A stretch of DNA of 57,278 nt from Phycisphaerae bacterium (lineage in GTDB: Bacteria; Planctomycetota; Phycisphaerae; Sedimentisphaerales; Anaerobacaceae). Below are positions 41,325 to 49,795 of the stretch, piece after piece. The notes under the pieces were generated by a model. That model did no database searches, was not told where the DNA came from, and saw only the letters and a list, made by a program, of their open reading frames with translations. The stretch lies in contig JAUWAY010000015.1 of the NCBI GenBank assembly GCA_030601845.1, positions 1 to 57,278 on the forward strand. The letters run 5' to 3'. Numbering within the stretch: position 1 is the first letter of the stretch; each line of letters starts with the position of its first letter. The translations under genes were made by a program, and so were the position numbers.

Positions 41325-42488
41325 GTGAAGATAATCGCAGATGCAAATATTCCATTCGTGGCCGAATGCTTTTCTTCCATTGGTGAGGTTGAGGTTTTTC
41401 CTGCTCGTGAGATTGCGCCAGCGGTTGTTGCCGATGCGGATATTCTATTGGTTCGCAGTGTAACGGCGGTAGGTGCGGATTTGTTGGCTGAAAGTTCAGT
41501 CCGTTTCGTGGCTACTGCCACCATTGGCCTTGAACATATAGATATTGAATATCTTACGCGACACAATATCGGTTTTGCTTCAGCGCCGGGCTCGAATGCC
41601 AATTCCGTAGCCGATTACATCGTTGCCGCTCTGCTTAATATCGCCAGGGAGCATAATCTTAACCTGGCCGGCAAATCGATAGGCATTGTAGGTGTAGGCA
41701 ATGTCGGCAGCAGGGTGGCTGAGAAAGCTGCGGCATTAGGTATGAGGGTTTGCTTGAACGACCCGCCTTTGCATAGACAAACCGGTGACTCGAAATACTT
41801 GCCTTTGGAAAAACTTCTTGATTGCGATTTTATAACACTTCATACGCCATTAACTTTTGCTGGGTTAGACAAGACGTTTCATTTAGCTGACGAGAAGTTT
41901 TTCAGAACACTTAAAACCGGGTGTATGTTCCTTAATACTGCGCGAGGTGGAGTGGTTGACACCGGCGCTTTGAAAGTAGCTATAAGATCGGAGAAATTGA
42001 AAGCTGTCGTGCTCGATGTCTGGGAAAACGAGCCGAATATCGATATGGAGCTTCTGGAAATGGTTGATATTGCAACGCCGCACATCGCCGGTTATTCGCT
42101 GGACGGCAAGGTCGCAGGTATGATTATGATATACAACTCGGCCTGTAAGTATTTTGGATTTAGCGCCAAATTCGATATCGACTCGTTCTTGCCTGAGCCG
42201 GCGGTGCCGCAGTTGAAAATAAATCCGCAGGCTGCCCGCGAGCAGGATGTGCTGTTGAGCGCTGTCGAGAAGGTTTACAATATTAAAGATGATGACTTCC
42301 AGCTCAGAGAGATTCTAAATGAGCCGGCAGAAAAGAGGGGGGAATTATTTGACCGGCTGCGCAAAGAATACGGAGTCCGAAGGGAATTTCAGAATACGCG
42401 GATACTTTTAGAGACCCCTTGTAAATCTCTTGCTGAGAAGCTGGTAGGTATTGGGTTTGAAGTAACAGATGGTAAAAAATCGCGATAA
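41325..42488 (+). CDS. pdxB: Erythronate-4-phosphate dehydrogenase-like (PdxB) D-isomer 2-hydroxyacid dehydrogenase
   Basis: PdxB oxidises 4-phosphoerythronate in the DXP-dependent pyridoxal phosphate pathway. The 387-residue protein has the NAD site SIGIVGVGNVGSRVAEKAA (about 113-131), the catalytic Arg in NTARGGVVD, Glu in WENEPNID and His in ATPHIAGYS (about 247-255). A C-terminal extension of about 100 residues matches the DUF3410 dimerisation domain that separates PdxB from other hydroxyacid dehydrogenases. A GTG start follows GGGAG. The frame overlaps folP by 20 bases. Confidence 0.85.
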   Translation: MKIIADANIPFVAECFSSIGEVEVFPAREIAPAVVADADILLVRSVTAVGADLLAESSVRFVATATIGLEHIDIEYLTRHNIGFASAPGSNANSVADYIVAALLNIAREHNLNLAGKSIGIVGVGNVGSRVAEKAAALGMRVCLNDPPLHRQTGDSKYLPLEKLLDCDFITLHTPLTFAGLDKTFHLADEKFFRTLKTGCMFLNTARGGVVDTGALKVAIRSEKLKAVVLDVWENEPNIDMELLEMVDIATPHIAGYSLDGKVAGMIMIYNSACKYFGFSAKFDIDSFLPEPAVPQLKINPQAAREQDVLLSAVEKVYNIKDDDFQLREILNEPAEKRGELFDRLRKEYGVRREFQNTRILLETPCKSLAEKLVGIGFEVTDGKKSR

Positions 42489-43326
42489 GAATATAGTTGA
42501 ATGGCCGAAAGGTCGGCTGGATTTTTCGGCGGGCTGTCTTGTGATGGGGGTGTTGAATGTCACGCCGGACTCCTTCAGCGATGGCGGTCAGTTCCTCGAT
42601 ACTGATAAGGCCATTGAACACGGTTTGCAAATGGCTGCTGATGGTGCTGCGATAATAGATGTGGGGGCCGAATCGACTCGGCCCGGTACAAAATCTGTAT
42701 CGGCTGATGAACAAATAGAACGGGCGATTCCGGTCATAAAGGTGCTTGCCAAAAAGGTAGATGTGCCGGTTAGCATTGATACTTATAACATCAAAGTTGC
42801 AAAAGCAGCTTTAGAAGCAGGGGCGACAATGCTCAACGATATTACCGCTTTGAGTGACAAGCGGATGGGGGAATTGGTCGCCGAGCGGCAGGTGCCGGTT
42901 GTTTTGATGCATATGCAGGGGGAGCCGCAAACGATGCAAATTGAACCAAAGTATGATGATGTAGTCAGTGAAGTGCTTCAGTTTCTTCTGGAGCGGGCAA
43001 AACGAGCGGAGCAATTTGGCATTGACAAAGGTATGATTTTTATCGACCCCGGCATTGGATTTGGCAAGACGTTAGAGCACAATCTGGAGCTTTTGAGAAA
43101 TATTGATAAATTTGTTGCTGCCGGCTACCGCGTACTGATCGGCACAAGTCGCAAAAGTTTTATAGGCCAACTCACCGGCAAAGAAAAACCAGCCGACCGA
43201 ATATTCGGCACCGCCGCCACGGTTGCCTTATGTGCGGCAGCCGGCGTATCAATCGTCCGCGTCCACGATGTAGCTGAGATGGTCGATGTAGTAAAAGTAG
43301 CCAATACTATCTGTGCAGTGATATAG
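42469..43326 (+). CDS. folP: Dihydropteroate synthase
   Basis: FolP joins p-aminobenzoate to dihydropterin pyrophosphate in folate synthesis. The 285-residue protein shows MGVLNVTPDSFSDGG (about 26-40), IIDVGAESTRPG (about 62-73), VSIDTYNIKVAKAALEAGA, MLNDITAL, VLMHMQGEP and VLIGTSRKSFIG (about 222-233). All pterin and phosphate-binding motifs are intact. Overlap with pdxB suggests coupled translation. Confidence 0.93.
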   Translation: MVKNRDKNIVEWPKGRLDFSAGCLVMGVLNVTPDSFSDGGQFLDTDKAIEHGLQMAADGAAIIDVGAESTRPGTKSVSADEQIERAIPVIKVLAKKVDVPVSIDTYNIKVAKAALEAGATMLNDITALSDKRMGELVAERQVPVVLMHMQGEPQTMQIEPKYDDVVSEVLQFLLERAKRAEQFGIDKGMIFIDPGIGFGKTLEHNLELLRNIDKFVAAGYRVLIGTSRKSFIGQLTGKEKPADRIFGTAATVALCAAAGVSIVRVHDVAEMVDVVKVANTICAVI

Positions 43327-43353
43327 CTGGTTGGGCGATGCATCAAGCTGATA

Positions 43354-43680
43354 TCAGACCATTATAAACTGCAGGAGCAAGTAGAATATTAGTAGCCCGA
43401 GGGGAATCAACCGCCATGTCGGCTCATGGCGAATCTCAGATGCGATCCAGAATAAAAAACTCAAAATCGCAGCGCTAATGCCGAAATAGTAAAAAATCGA
43501 TCCTTTGCGTAAAAGTTCATCACGCTCTATTTTTACCTGTATCTTATCAGCTTCCGACATGCTCAATGACTTGGCAAGGAGGTAAGTAGACTTGCTGAGG
43601 TAGGATTTTGAGACAGAATCAGTGCACAAAGCACAAAGAATTAAGAGCAAGGAGAGTATAAAGTATTTTCTCTTACCCAT
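43354..43680 (-). CDS. Small membrane protein of unknown function
   Basis: The 108-residue protein has three hydrophobic segments: an N-terminal signal or anchor (KYFILSLLLILCALCTDSV), SIFYYFGISAAILSFLFWIA (about 62-81) and LIPLGLLIFYLLLQFIMV at the very end. A charged stretch rich in Lys, Glu and Asp lies between the first two. It is 32 bases downstream of lipA on the same strand. Not recognised. Confidence 0.55.
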   Translation of the reverse strand: MGKRKYFILSLLLILCALCTDSVSKSYLSKSTYLLAKSLSMSEADKIQVKIERDELLRKGSIFYYFGISAAILSFLFWIASEIRHEPTWRLIPLGLLIFYLLLQFIMV

Positions 43681-43712
43681 CGCACACACCTATTCGGTTT
43701 TTAGGGCGATTT

Positions 43713-44684
43713 TTAGTGCTTCGTTTGTATTTTTGACGAAGTGCTGTTCTCTTTTTCTGCGAAATATGAGCTGCGGGTAAATGGTGAAGAAATGACCCAG
43801 GAAAAACCCAGTTCAATTGCTTTTCGTTTCCACCAGTCGAATTTCGCTGGCGTGACAAATTCTGCAACTTCGAGCGAATCTTTTGATGGTTTTAGATATT
43901 GGCCGATCGTTATTCTGTCACAGCCGACGTTTCGCAAATCTTCTAATACCTCCTCAACCTCCGCGTCAGTCTCTCCCAACCCGAGCATAATTGAGGACTT
44001 GGTCTGGACGCCATCGTAGCTTTCTTTGGTTGTTTTGAGCAGGTTTAGGGAGCGTTGATAGTTTCCGCCGGCTCTGGCAATCGGGTACAGAGATGGAACC
44101 GTTTCGATATTATGGGCGAATACGAAAGGTAAGGCATCGGCTAAAATTTTTACGGCCTGGGCCTGGCAGCCGCGGAAATCAGGCGTTAGTATTTCAAATT
44201 TCACCCCGTTAGAAATCTTCTTTCTTCTCGCCATATTTTTGTCACTCTGGCAGTTTCTAACGGGGTTCATATCCGGGCAAGTGTTTCTTACCTTGTTAAT
44301 GCAGTCGCGGAAATGGCTGGCTCCTCCATCCGGCAAATCATCACGGTTGACACTGGTGATTACCAGGTATTTCAATCCCAATTGTTTGGCCATTTCAGCT
44401 AAACGCGGCGGCTCGGTTGGGTCCGGCGGTGCAGGTTTGCCATAAGCTACAGAACAAAACTTGCAATTTCGCGTACAGACGTTACCTAAAATCAAAACTG
44501 TTGCCGTCCCTCTTGCCCAGCATTCGCCACGATTGGGGCAGTTGGCATTAGCGCATATTGTCTCCAGGCCCAGAGAGCTTAATATGTTTTCGGTACGGTT
44601 GTAAGTCTCGCCGGCCGGCAAAGGCCTGCGCAACCACGACGGCAACCTTCGTCGCTCGTCACCCGTGACTCGTGACTCGTACAT
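43713..44684 (-). CDS. lipA: Lipoyl synthase, with palindromic element inserted in frame
   Basis: LipA inserts two sulfurs into octanoyl groups on lipoyl domains. The 323-residue protein has CANANCPNRGECW (CxxxxCxxxxxC, auxiliary cluster), CTRNCKFC (CxxxCxxC, SAM cluster), SVNRDDLPDGGASHF and the C-terminal RSSY. About residues 137-159 are a foreign insertion, NPVRNCQSDKNMARRKKISNG, placed between TCPD and KFEILTPDFRG. These flanks are contiguous in ordinary LipA. The insertion keeps the frame. The 5' end merges with the repeat GAGTCACGAGTCACGGGTGA; a TTG nearer LPSWLRRPLP is another possible start. Confidence 0.88.
   Translation of the reverse strand: MYESRVTGDERRRLPSWLRRPLPAGETYNRTENILSSLGLETICANANCPNRGECWARGTATVLILGNVCTRNCKFCSVAYGKPAPPDPTEPPRLAEMAKQLGLKYLVITSVNRDDLPDGGASHFRDCINKVRNTCPDMNPVRNCQSDKNMARRKKISNGVKFEILTPDFRGCQAQAVKILADALPFVFAHNIETVPSLYPIARAGGNYQRSLNLLKTTKESYDGVQTKSSIMLGLGETDAEVEEVLEDLRNVGCDRITIGQYLKPSKDSLEVAEFVTPAKFDWWKRKAIELGFSWVISSPFTRSSYFAEKENSTSSKIQTKH
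44204..44265. repeat. In-frame palindromic element, copy 5 (62 bp), inside lipA
   Basis: Ends CCCCGTTAGAAA (44204-44215) and TTTCTAACGGGG (44254-44265) are perfect inverted repeats. The flanks are TTCA at 44200-44203 and 44266-44269, i.e. TGAA on the lipA strand. Removing the element and one flank gives GATATGAAATTTGAA, encoding DMKFE, which joins the two conserved LipA segments. Element plus duplication is 66 bp (22 codons). In the lipA strand it is read in the same orientation and frame as the sulfatase copies (NPVRN...ISNG). Confidence 0.85.
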
Positions 44685-44907
44685 TGCAAAATCCAAAACT
44701 CGAATATCGAAATCCGAAACAAATACGTTATTAAATCCTAAATTCTAATATCTAAATCCTAAACAAATTCAAAATTCAAATTACCAAAATTCAAAATAAT
44801 TTTTTAGCCCCCGCTGCTTCGCGTTTGCGAAGCAAACCGGCGGGGGTAAGCGTTTTTGTTTTGAAAATTTGGATTTTGGTCATTTGATATTGTTTAGGAT
44901 TTAGGAT
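44685..44907. repeat. AT-rich inverted repeat around a GC-rich hairpin
   Basis: The left part (about 44690-44800) consists of degenerate copies of AAATCCTAAATTCTAATATC-like and AAATTCAAAATTCAAATTAC-like strings. The right part (about 44858-44910) holds their complements (TTTGAAAATTTGGATTTTGG, TTTAGGATTTAGGATTTAG). The centre (about 44806-44848) has GCCCCCGC...GCGGGGG arms around GCTTCGCGTTTGCGAAGC. It lies between lipB and lipA and may fold into a large cruciform. The same AT-rich units occur at 14-75. Confidence 0.65.
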
Positions 44908-45597
44908 TTAGTGCTTCGTGCTTTTCATTTTTTCGCTTCCCGAAAAATGGCTTATAAGCAGCTTGGTTAATTTTTGTTTGACCGAGCTCATTGGATGGTG
45001 TCTGCCGGTCTCTTTCAGTACCGAGCTCATCTCTATCTCATCCAGGCCGCACGGTATTATAAAATCGAAGATGTTCAGGTCATTTTGTATGTTTATCGCC
45101 ATACCGTGATAAGTTACAAATCGCGATACGCGCACGCCGATAGAAGCGATCTTTCTCGTGCCGACCCATAGGCCGGGGAAACCTTTTCGCCTTTCGCTTC
45201 TTACCCCTAATTGCTCCAGCAGTTCTGCGCCCATTGCTTCTAGGTTTCTGATATATTCGCTGATACCAAGGCCCAAATCCTGCAAATTCAAAATCGGATA
45301 AAAGACCAACTGGCCCGGGTTGTGCGCCGTTGTGCCGCCGCCCCTGCGAATATCAACCACGTCGATATGCCGTTTTGCCAAAGTGTTGCGACTGGCCAGC
45401 AGCTTGTTGGCGCTTTGCCGGGCACCGAGAGTAATGACAGCGGGGTGCTCAACGATTAAAACGGTATCTGGTATTTCGCCCCGGTGTCTTTCTTGGCGCA
45501 ATTGGTGCTGTAGTTGCAGAACCTTTCGGTAATCAGCGAACCCGCAATCACAAATTCGCAAAGGACAGCTTTTAGTTTTTTCAGCCACTGTCAACAT
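44908..45597 (-). CDS. lipB: Octanoyl-[carrier protein]:protein octanoyltransferase
   Basis: LipB moves octanoate from acyl carrier protein to lipoyl domains, the step before LipA. The 229-residue protein has VEHPAVITLGARQSANKLLA (about 49-68), RRGGGTTAHNPGQLVFYP (about 84-101, with Asn where Gly is common), the Lys in GTRKIASIGVRVSRFVTYHG (about 146-165) and the catalytic Cys in IIPCGLDEIEMSS (about 179-191). The last residues (SEKMKSTKH) come from repeat-like DNA. It lies between lpd and lipA, giving the order lpd-lipB-lipA. Confidence 0.88.
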   Translation of the reverse strand: MLTVAEKTKSCPLRICDCGFADYRKVLQLQHQLRQERHRGEIPDTVLIVEHPAVITLGARQSANKLLASRNTLAKRHIDVVDIRRGGGTTAHNPGQLVFYPILNLQDLGLGISEYIRNLEAMGAELLEQLGVRSERRKGFPGLWVGTRKIASIGVRVSRFVTYHGMAINIQNDLNIFDFIIPCGLDEIEMSSVLKETGRHHPMSSVKQKLTKLLISHFSGSEKMKSTKH

Positions 45598-45612
45598 TAG
45601 GATTTCTGTTTT

Positions 45613-46998
45613 CTATACTCTTGGTGGGTTGTGTACGCTCAGGCCAAAGGCATCTTCGGCGGACTCCTTGAGCACCTCCGAAACGGTTGGATGCGGAAAG
45701 CTTACTTCGGTGATTTTCTCTGTGCTGCCCAAAAGTGCTCTCGCTGCCGCAATTAATTCAGTTACCACAGCGCCGACCATAGTAACCCCTATAATCCTGT
45801 TCGTTGAGTTGTCCCTTACAACCCTTATCTCGCCGACGGTTTCATTGTGTGCTGCGCTTCGGCCGTTGGCTTTGAAGAATGAGCGCCCAATAGTGACATC
45901 GAGCCCTTGGTCTTTGCACATCTTTTTGCTTTTGCCGACCGATGCGATTTCCGGGAATGTATAGACGGCCCGGGGTATAAGCGAGTAGTCAGCTATTTTT
46001 TCATCGCCGCCCGTAGCGTTGGCCGCCGCCACTTCGGCCTCGGCGAAGGCCCCGTGGGCTAAATAGGTCGTACCCACAACATCGCCGATTGCATAGACTC
46101 CCGGGATATTGGTCTCCATTTTTTGATTGACTGCGATTGCATCGCCGGACATTTCCAGACTCAGTGCTTCGATTGTTTCTTTATCGACAATCGGCCTTCG
46201 GCCAACCGATACTAAGACCTTTTCTGCCTCGATTGTCCTGCCGCTCTCCAAAACCACTTTTGCCTGCCCATCGGTTTCATCGACCGAGGCAACTTTCTGA
46301 TTCGTCAGAGCGTCAATACCAAGTTTTTTCAATTCGCGCTCTACCAGCCGGCCGACCCACTCATCTTCCATGGGAATCAATTGCGAAAGCGCTTCTACGA
46401 TGGTGACCTTGCTTCCTACCGCGGCATAAATACAGGCCAATTCACAGCCGATTGCTCCGCCGCCTACGATTACCATTTGATTGGGTATTTGCTCCAGTTC
46501 AAGGGCCTCTTTACTGCTGATAACACACCGGCCGTCAAACGGTACGGTCGAAAGCTGGATTGGCTCTGAACCCGTTGCCAGGATTATTTTGTCCGCCTGG
46601 ATTTCCATTGGTGCAGTGTCTGTTTCGATTTTGATTTTATTTGGTGCGGTTACTATGCCAAGACCATCAAATATCTTTATCTTGTTGGCCTGAATCAACC
46701 CTGTGAGGCCTTTGCGAAAGCCACCTACTATAGCGTCCTTTCTGGCCTGCATTTTGGGCCAGTTTGGAGTAGCTGAAGCGATGTCAACTCCCATTACTGC
46801 TGCGTGTTTTGCCATCAGTAATGTATGCGCCGATGCAAGCAATGCCTTTGAGGGGATACATCCGCAATTTAGGCAGGTGCCTCCGATAATGCCTTTTTCA
46901 ACGACCGCTACTGATGTGCCTCTTTGTGCACATCTGATAGCAGCGGCGTAACCGCCAGGCCCACTGCCGATTACTGCAGCATCAAATTTCTCCACCAT
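45613..46998 (-). CDS. lpd: Dihydrolipoamide dehydrogenase
   Basis: This flavoprotein re-oxidises dihydrolipoyl groups of 2-oxoacid dehydrogenase or glycine cleavage complexes. The 461-residue protein has FAD-binding GSGPGGYAAAIRCAQ (about 10-24), the redox-active disulfide in GGTCLNCGCIPSKALLA (about 37-53, with an extra Cys where Val is usual), NAD-binding VIVGGGAIGCELACIYA (about 170-186), GDVVGTTYLAHGAFAEA (about 300-316) and HPTVSE near the C-terminus. The ATG at 46998 follows GAGG; ATGs further upstream are not conserved. Confidence 0.92.
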   Translation of the reverse strand: MVEKFDAAVIGSGPGGYAAAIRCAQRGTSVAVVEKGIIGGTCLNCGCIPSKALLASAHTLLMAKHAAVMGVDIASATPNWPKMQARKDAIVGGFRKGLTGLIQANKIKIFDGLGIVTAPNKIKIETDTAPMEIQADKIILATGSEPIQLSTVPFDGRCVISSKEALELEQIPNQMVIVGGGAIGCELACIYAAVGSKVTIVEALSQLIPMEDEWVGRLVERELKKLGIDALTNQKVASVDETDGQAKVVLESGRTIEAEKVLVSVGRRPIVDKETIEALSLEMSGDAIAVNQKMETNIPGVYAIGDVVGTTYLAHGAFAEAEVAAANATGGDEKIADYSLIPRAVYTFPEIASVGKSKKMCKDQGLDVTIGRSFFKANGRSAAHNETVGEIRVVRDNSTNRIIGVTMVGAVVTELIAAARALLGSTEKITEVSFPHPTVSEVLKESAEDAFGLSVHNPPRV

Positions 46999-47166
46999 AA
47001 TTTTGACCTCGTATATTGTGTTACGCATACACGTCACGCATTAAACACTGAGGAAAACAGCAATATAGCATAAAGATGGGGGAAAGGGAACTCAAGGTTT
47101 TGTTTTAGCGCAAAATTGAACAGAATCGAACGCAAAAATATCCTATAACGGCGGTTGTAGAGCCCT

Positions 47167-47307
47167 TTACTTCAAGCCGGACGCTCTAAAACTCAACTGA
47201 CTCCTCTTGACCACCAGCGTATCCACTACCCTGTTATCAATGTCCACCACCTGGTAAGTAATCTCTGGGGCCGCCTTGGCCATATCAAATATCAGCAGTC
47301 CGAACAT
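47167..47307 (-). pseudogene. C-terminal remnant of an unidentified gene
   Basis: On the minus strand a 46-codon frame reads MFGLLIFDMAKAAPEITYQV, followed by a continuous hydrophilic beta-like end and a stop. This looks like the last strands of a larger enzyme, perhaps a metallophosphoesterase family member, rather than a free gene: no ribosome binding site is present. Upstream it runs into the repeat GTGTCAATTCGTGTTAATTT (47329-47348) and the truncated IS110 gene. Identity is a guess. Confidence 0.35.
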
Positions 47308-47344
47308 AGGTGGAAAAAATATATCGGTGTCAATTCGTGTTAAT

Positions 47345-48310
47345 TTATGTCATAGGTATTCGTGGCCAAAATTCCTCCGTGTTATCTGTAAAACCTGTGC
47401 CCGCGAAGCTTGTCCTCAACTCCCATCTGGGAGCGGGAACCCAGCCGCCCTTCGTCCTTCGTCCCTCATCCATCGTCTCTCCCCCCTCATCCAACCTCGG
47501 CGTCATGCCAAAGTATGAGCAATACTGCTTGCCACGATTGAAACGTTTTATATCATCGGTATAAGCCAATACCGCCTCAGTCGTGCGAGGTCCAACACCG
47601 GAGATACTCATCAGCAAAAAACCACCAGGATGCGAATCAAGGTACCGGTCAAGATATTTAGTGACACGCTTAAGCTGATTCTCCAGCAGCTCAAGCTCAC
47701 CGAGCATATCAGCTAAGCTCATACGCCAGAGCTGTTCCCTTGCGATATCGAGTTCTTCGGCAAGCTGATGCATCCATAGCCTATTGGCCATCTTCCACCA
47801 ACTGCCTCCTACAGCCGGCTTGCTAAAACCATTTGCCTTCAAAAGCGCCCTCGTACGATTCTTAACCTTAGTTACCTTGTTTACTATCTTCCTGCGATGT
47901 TGAATAGTTACCCTCCATTGACGAACCTCTTTGCTCGGGATGTGCACCTTTGGAATTTCGCCAATGCTCAAAAGAATCGCCTGTTTGCGAGCATCTATTC
48001 GGTCGTTCTTCTTTGCTGTGCGGTATATCCAGGTCATCTTGGTCGGATTGGAGACAGTGATATCGTCCACAAAGTCAATCAATGAATCCCGCCCCTCCGA
48101 GGGGCGGGATGAATCATACCTGTAGCCAGCTTCACCACCTATCTCGAAGGTCAGGTGCAGCTTTTCGCCATCTTGTCGTAGTTTTTGAAGAAATTTTTTC
48201 ATTTGCCCAATGTCCGTTTTTAGCGTCGTGTACTTATCTTTTTTGCTTTTTTGCACGACACACGCGACTGTTTTCTTGCTGTCAATGTCGAATCCGATAT
48301 ACTTATCCAT
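47345..48310 (-). mobile_element. IS110-family transposase, C-terminally truncated
   Basis: The start at 48310 follows AGGAGG by 6 bases. The protein has the IS110 DEDD-type RuvC-like N-terminus (MDKYIGFDIDSKKTVACVV, then ITVSNPTKMTWIYRTAKKNDRIDARKQAILL) and the start of the Transposase_20 domain (LMSISGVGPRTTEAVLAYTD...YCSYFGMTPRLD). After FGMTPRLDE the frame enters short repeats (GGETMDEGRRTKGGWVPAP). The normal remainder, with its conserved Ser-containing part, is missing, so the enzyme is probably inactive. A 23-bp palindrome is inserted in frame at 48087-48109. Element ends were not found. Confidence 0.85.
48087..48109. repeat. Short in-frame palindrome (23 bp) inside the IS110 transposase
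   Basis: TCCCGCCCCTC and GAGGGGCGGGA form an almost complete palindrome flanked by TGAA at 48083-48086 and 48110-48113. On the transposase strand it adds nine codons (SRPSEGRDS) between YRYD and SLIDFVDDITV. Its TCCCG/CGGGA ends and TGAA duplication match the longer elements, although the interior is unrelated. Confidence 0.8.
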
Positions 48311-48478
48311 TGTGAGCCTCCTGTAAAAAAGGTTATTGGGGCGTTTCAACGACCACGTAAAACTTTGGGCCGTTTAACGAGCCCGTATCATAACCTATAC
48401 GGGAGGCTCCGGTTTCATAGTTTATCTGTGAAGGACCCCGCCTTGCGGGAACCCAAATCCGTGGTTAACCTTAGAGCT

Positions 48479-49720
48479 ATGAAAAAAGCGAGTATCATCA
48501 GCATCGGCAATGAGATTTTAAGCGGCCAGACGGTAGATACCAACGCTTCATATCTAAGTGAGAAATTGCTTTCAATCGGCATAGCCGTTGTCAGCTCCTA
48601 CACTATCGCCGATGAGATAGATTCGATTGTACGCTCTTTGAGTTTGGCAGGCAGTGATGCCGAGCTGGTTCTGGTAACCGGCGGGCTGGGCCCGACCGAT
48701 GACGATTTGACCCGCCAGGCATTCGCAAAATACCTTGGCACCGAACTGCAATTGGACAACGAGCTTCTCCAAAAGATACAGATTTTTTTCACAAGCCGAA
48801 ATTTGCAAATGCCCGAAAAAACTAAGATTCAGGCATACATACCAGCCGGTGCAAAGGCACTTGCGAACAACCTTGGTACTGCTCCCGGCATTATGGCCGA
48901 AGTAAAAGACAAGTTGCTTATCGCTTTGCCCGGCGTCCCATCGGAAATGAAGCAAATGTTCGAAGAATCGGTTCTGCCGGAGTTGCAGCGATTTGCCGGT
49001 GGACAGGCTGTGGTAATACGAAAACTAAAGTGCTTCGGAACGGGTGAATCAAACATAGCCGAATTACTCGGCTCCCTCATGCAGCGAGGCAGAAATCCCC
49101 TTATAAACTGTACGGCCTTATGTGGTATAATTACCTTGACAATCACCGCCACCGCAAAGGACAAAGATAAGGCACAACAAATGGCCGAAAAAGACCAAAA
49201 ATCCTTACGTAATAGGCTCGGAGAGCTGGTTTATGGCGCGGGAGAGCAGACTTTAGCCGAAGTAGTGGGCCAAAAATTAGCCCAACAGAAAAAGACTATC
49301 GCTGTAGCTGAATCCTGCACAGGCGGCTATTTAGCCAAGCTGCTCACTGATATCCCCGGAGCAAGCAGGTATTTCACACACGGCTGGATTACTTACAGCA
49401 ACAACGCTAAAACCTCCGAGCTTGGCGTGCCAGCCGATTTGATTGAAAAACACGGCTCCGTCAGCGAACCCGTCGCCAACGCTATGGCCCAGGGTGCCAG
49501 AAAAAGGGCCGGAACCGACTTCGCCATCGCTATTACCGGCATAGCCGGTCCGGCCGGCGCAACTGAACAAAAACCCGTCGGCCTGGTATATATTAGTGTA
49601 GATTCCGATAATAGCTGCCAGACTAAACGCTTTATTTTTCCCCACGACAGAGATTCCATACGACTTCAAGCAGCACAAACCGCCCTGAATATGCTCCGAT
49701 TAAAATTGCATATTTGTTAA
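48479..49720 (+). CDS. cinA: CinA-like protein, nicotinamide-nucleotide amidohydrolase
   Basis: The 413-residue protein has the N-terminal COG1058/MoCF-like domain (ASIISIGNEILSGQTVDTNA, LVTGGLGPTDDDLTRQAFAKYLG) and the C-terminal PncC-type amidase domain (VAESCTGGYLAKLLTDIPGA, GWITYSNNAKTSELG, AITGIAGPAGATEQKPVGLVY). CinA proteins recycle NMN and pyrophosphatase-cleave ADP-ribose-like compounds. The frame is open from 48251, but that extension crosses repeats and the IS110 leader; the conserved start is the ATG at 48479. Confidence 0.9.
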   Translation: MKKASIISIGNEILSGQTVDTNASYLSEKLLSIGIAVVSSYTIADEIDSIVRSLSLAGSDAELVLVTGGLGPTDDDLTRQAFAKYLGTELQLDNELLQKIQIFFTSRNLQMPEKTKIQAYIPAGAKALANNLGTAPGIMAEVKDKLLIALPGVPSEMKQMFEESVLPELQRFAGGQAVVIRKLKCFGTGESNIAELLGSLMQRGRNPLINCTALCGIITLTITATAKDKDKAQQMAEKDQKSLRNRLGELVYGAGEQTLAEVVGQKLAQQKKTIAVAESCTGGYLAKLLTDIPGASRYFTHGWITYSNNAKTSELGVPADLIEKHGSVSEPVANAMAQGARKRAGTDFAIAITGIAGPAGATEQKPVGLVYISVDSDNSCQTKRFIFPHDRDSIRLQAAQTALNMLRLKLHIC

Positions 49721-49730
49721 AAATGTCCAT

Positions 49731-49759
49731 TTGACTAACTGATTTAATAATGGTATAAT
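49731..49759 (+). promoter_or_regulatory. Promoter of pilB-pilT
   Basis: TTGACT (49731-49736) and a perfect TATAAT (49754-49759) are separated by 17 bp. The predicted start of transcription is about 30 bases before the pilB ATG. It is the closest match to a sigma-70 consensus in the window. Confidence 0.65.
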
Positions 49760-49795
49760 AAATCTTACCAGGATTAACAAATTACGGGTGCGAAT

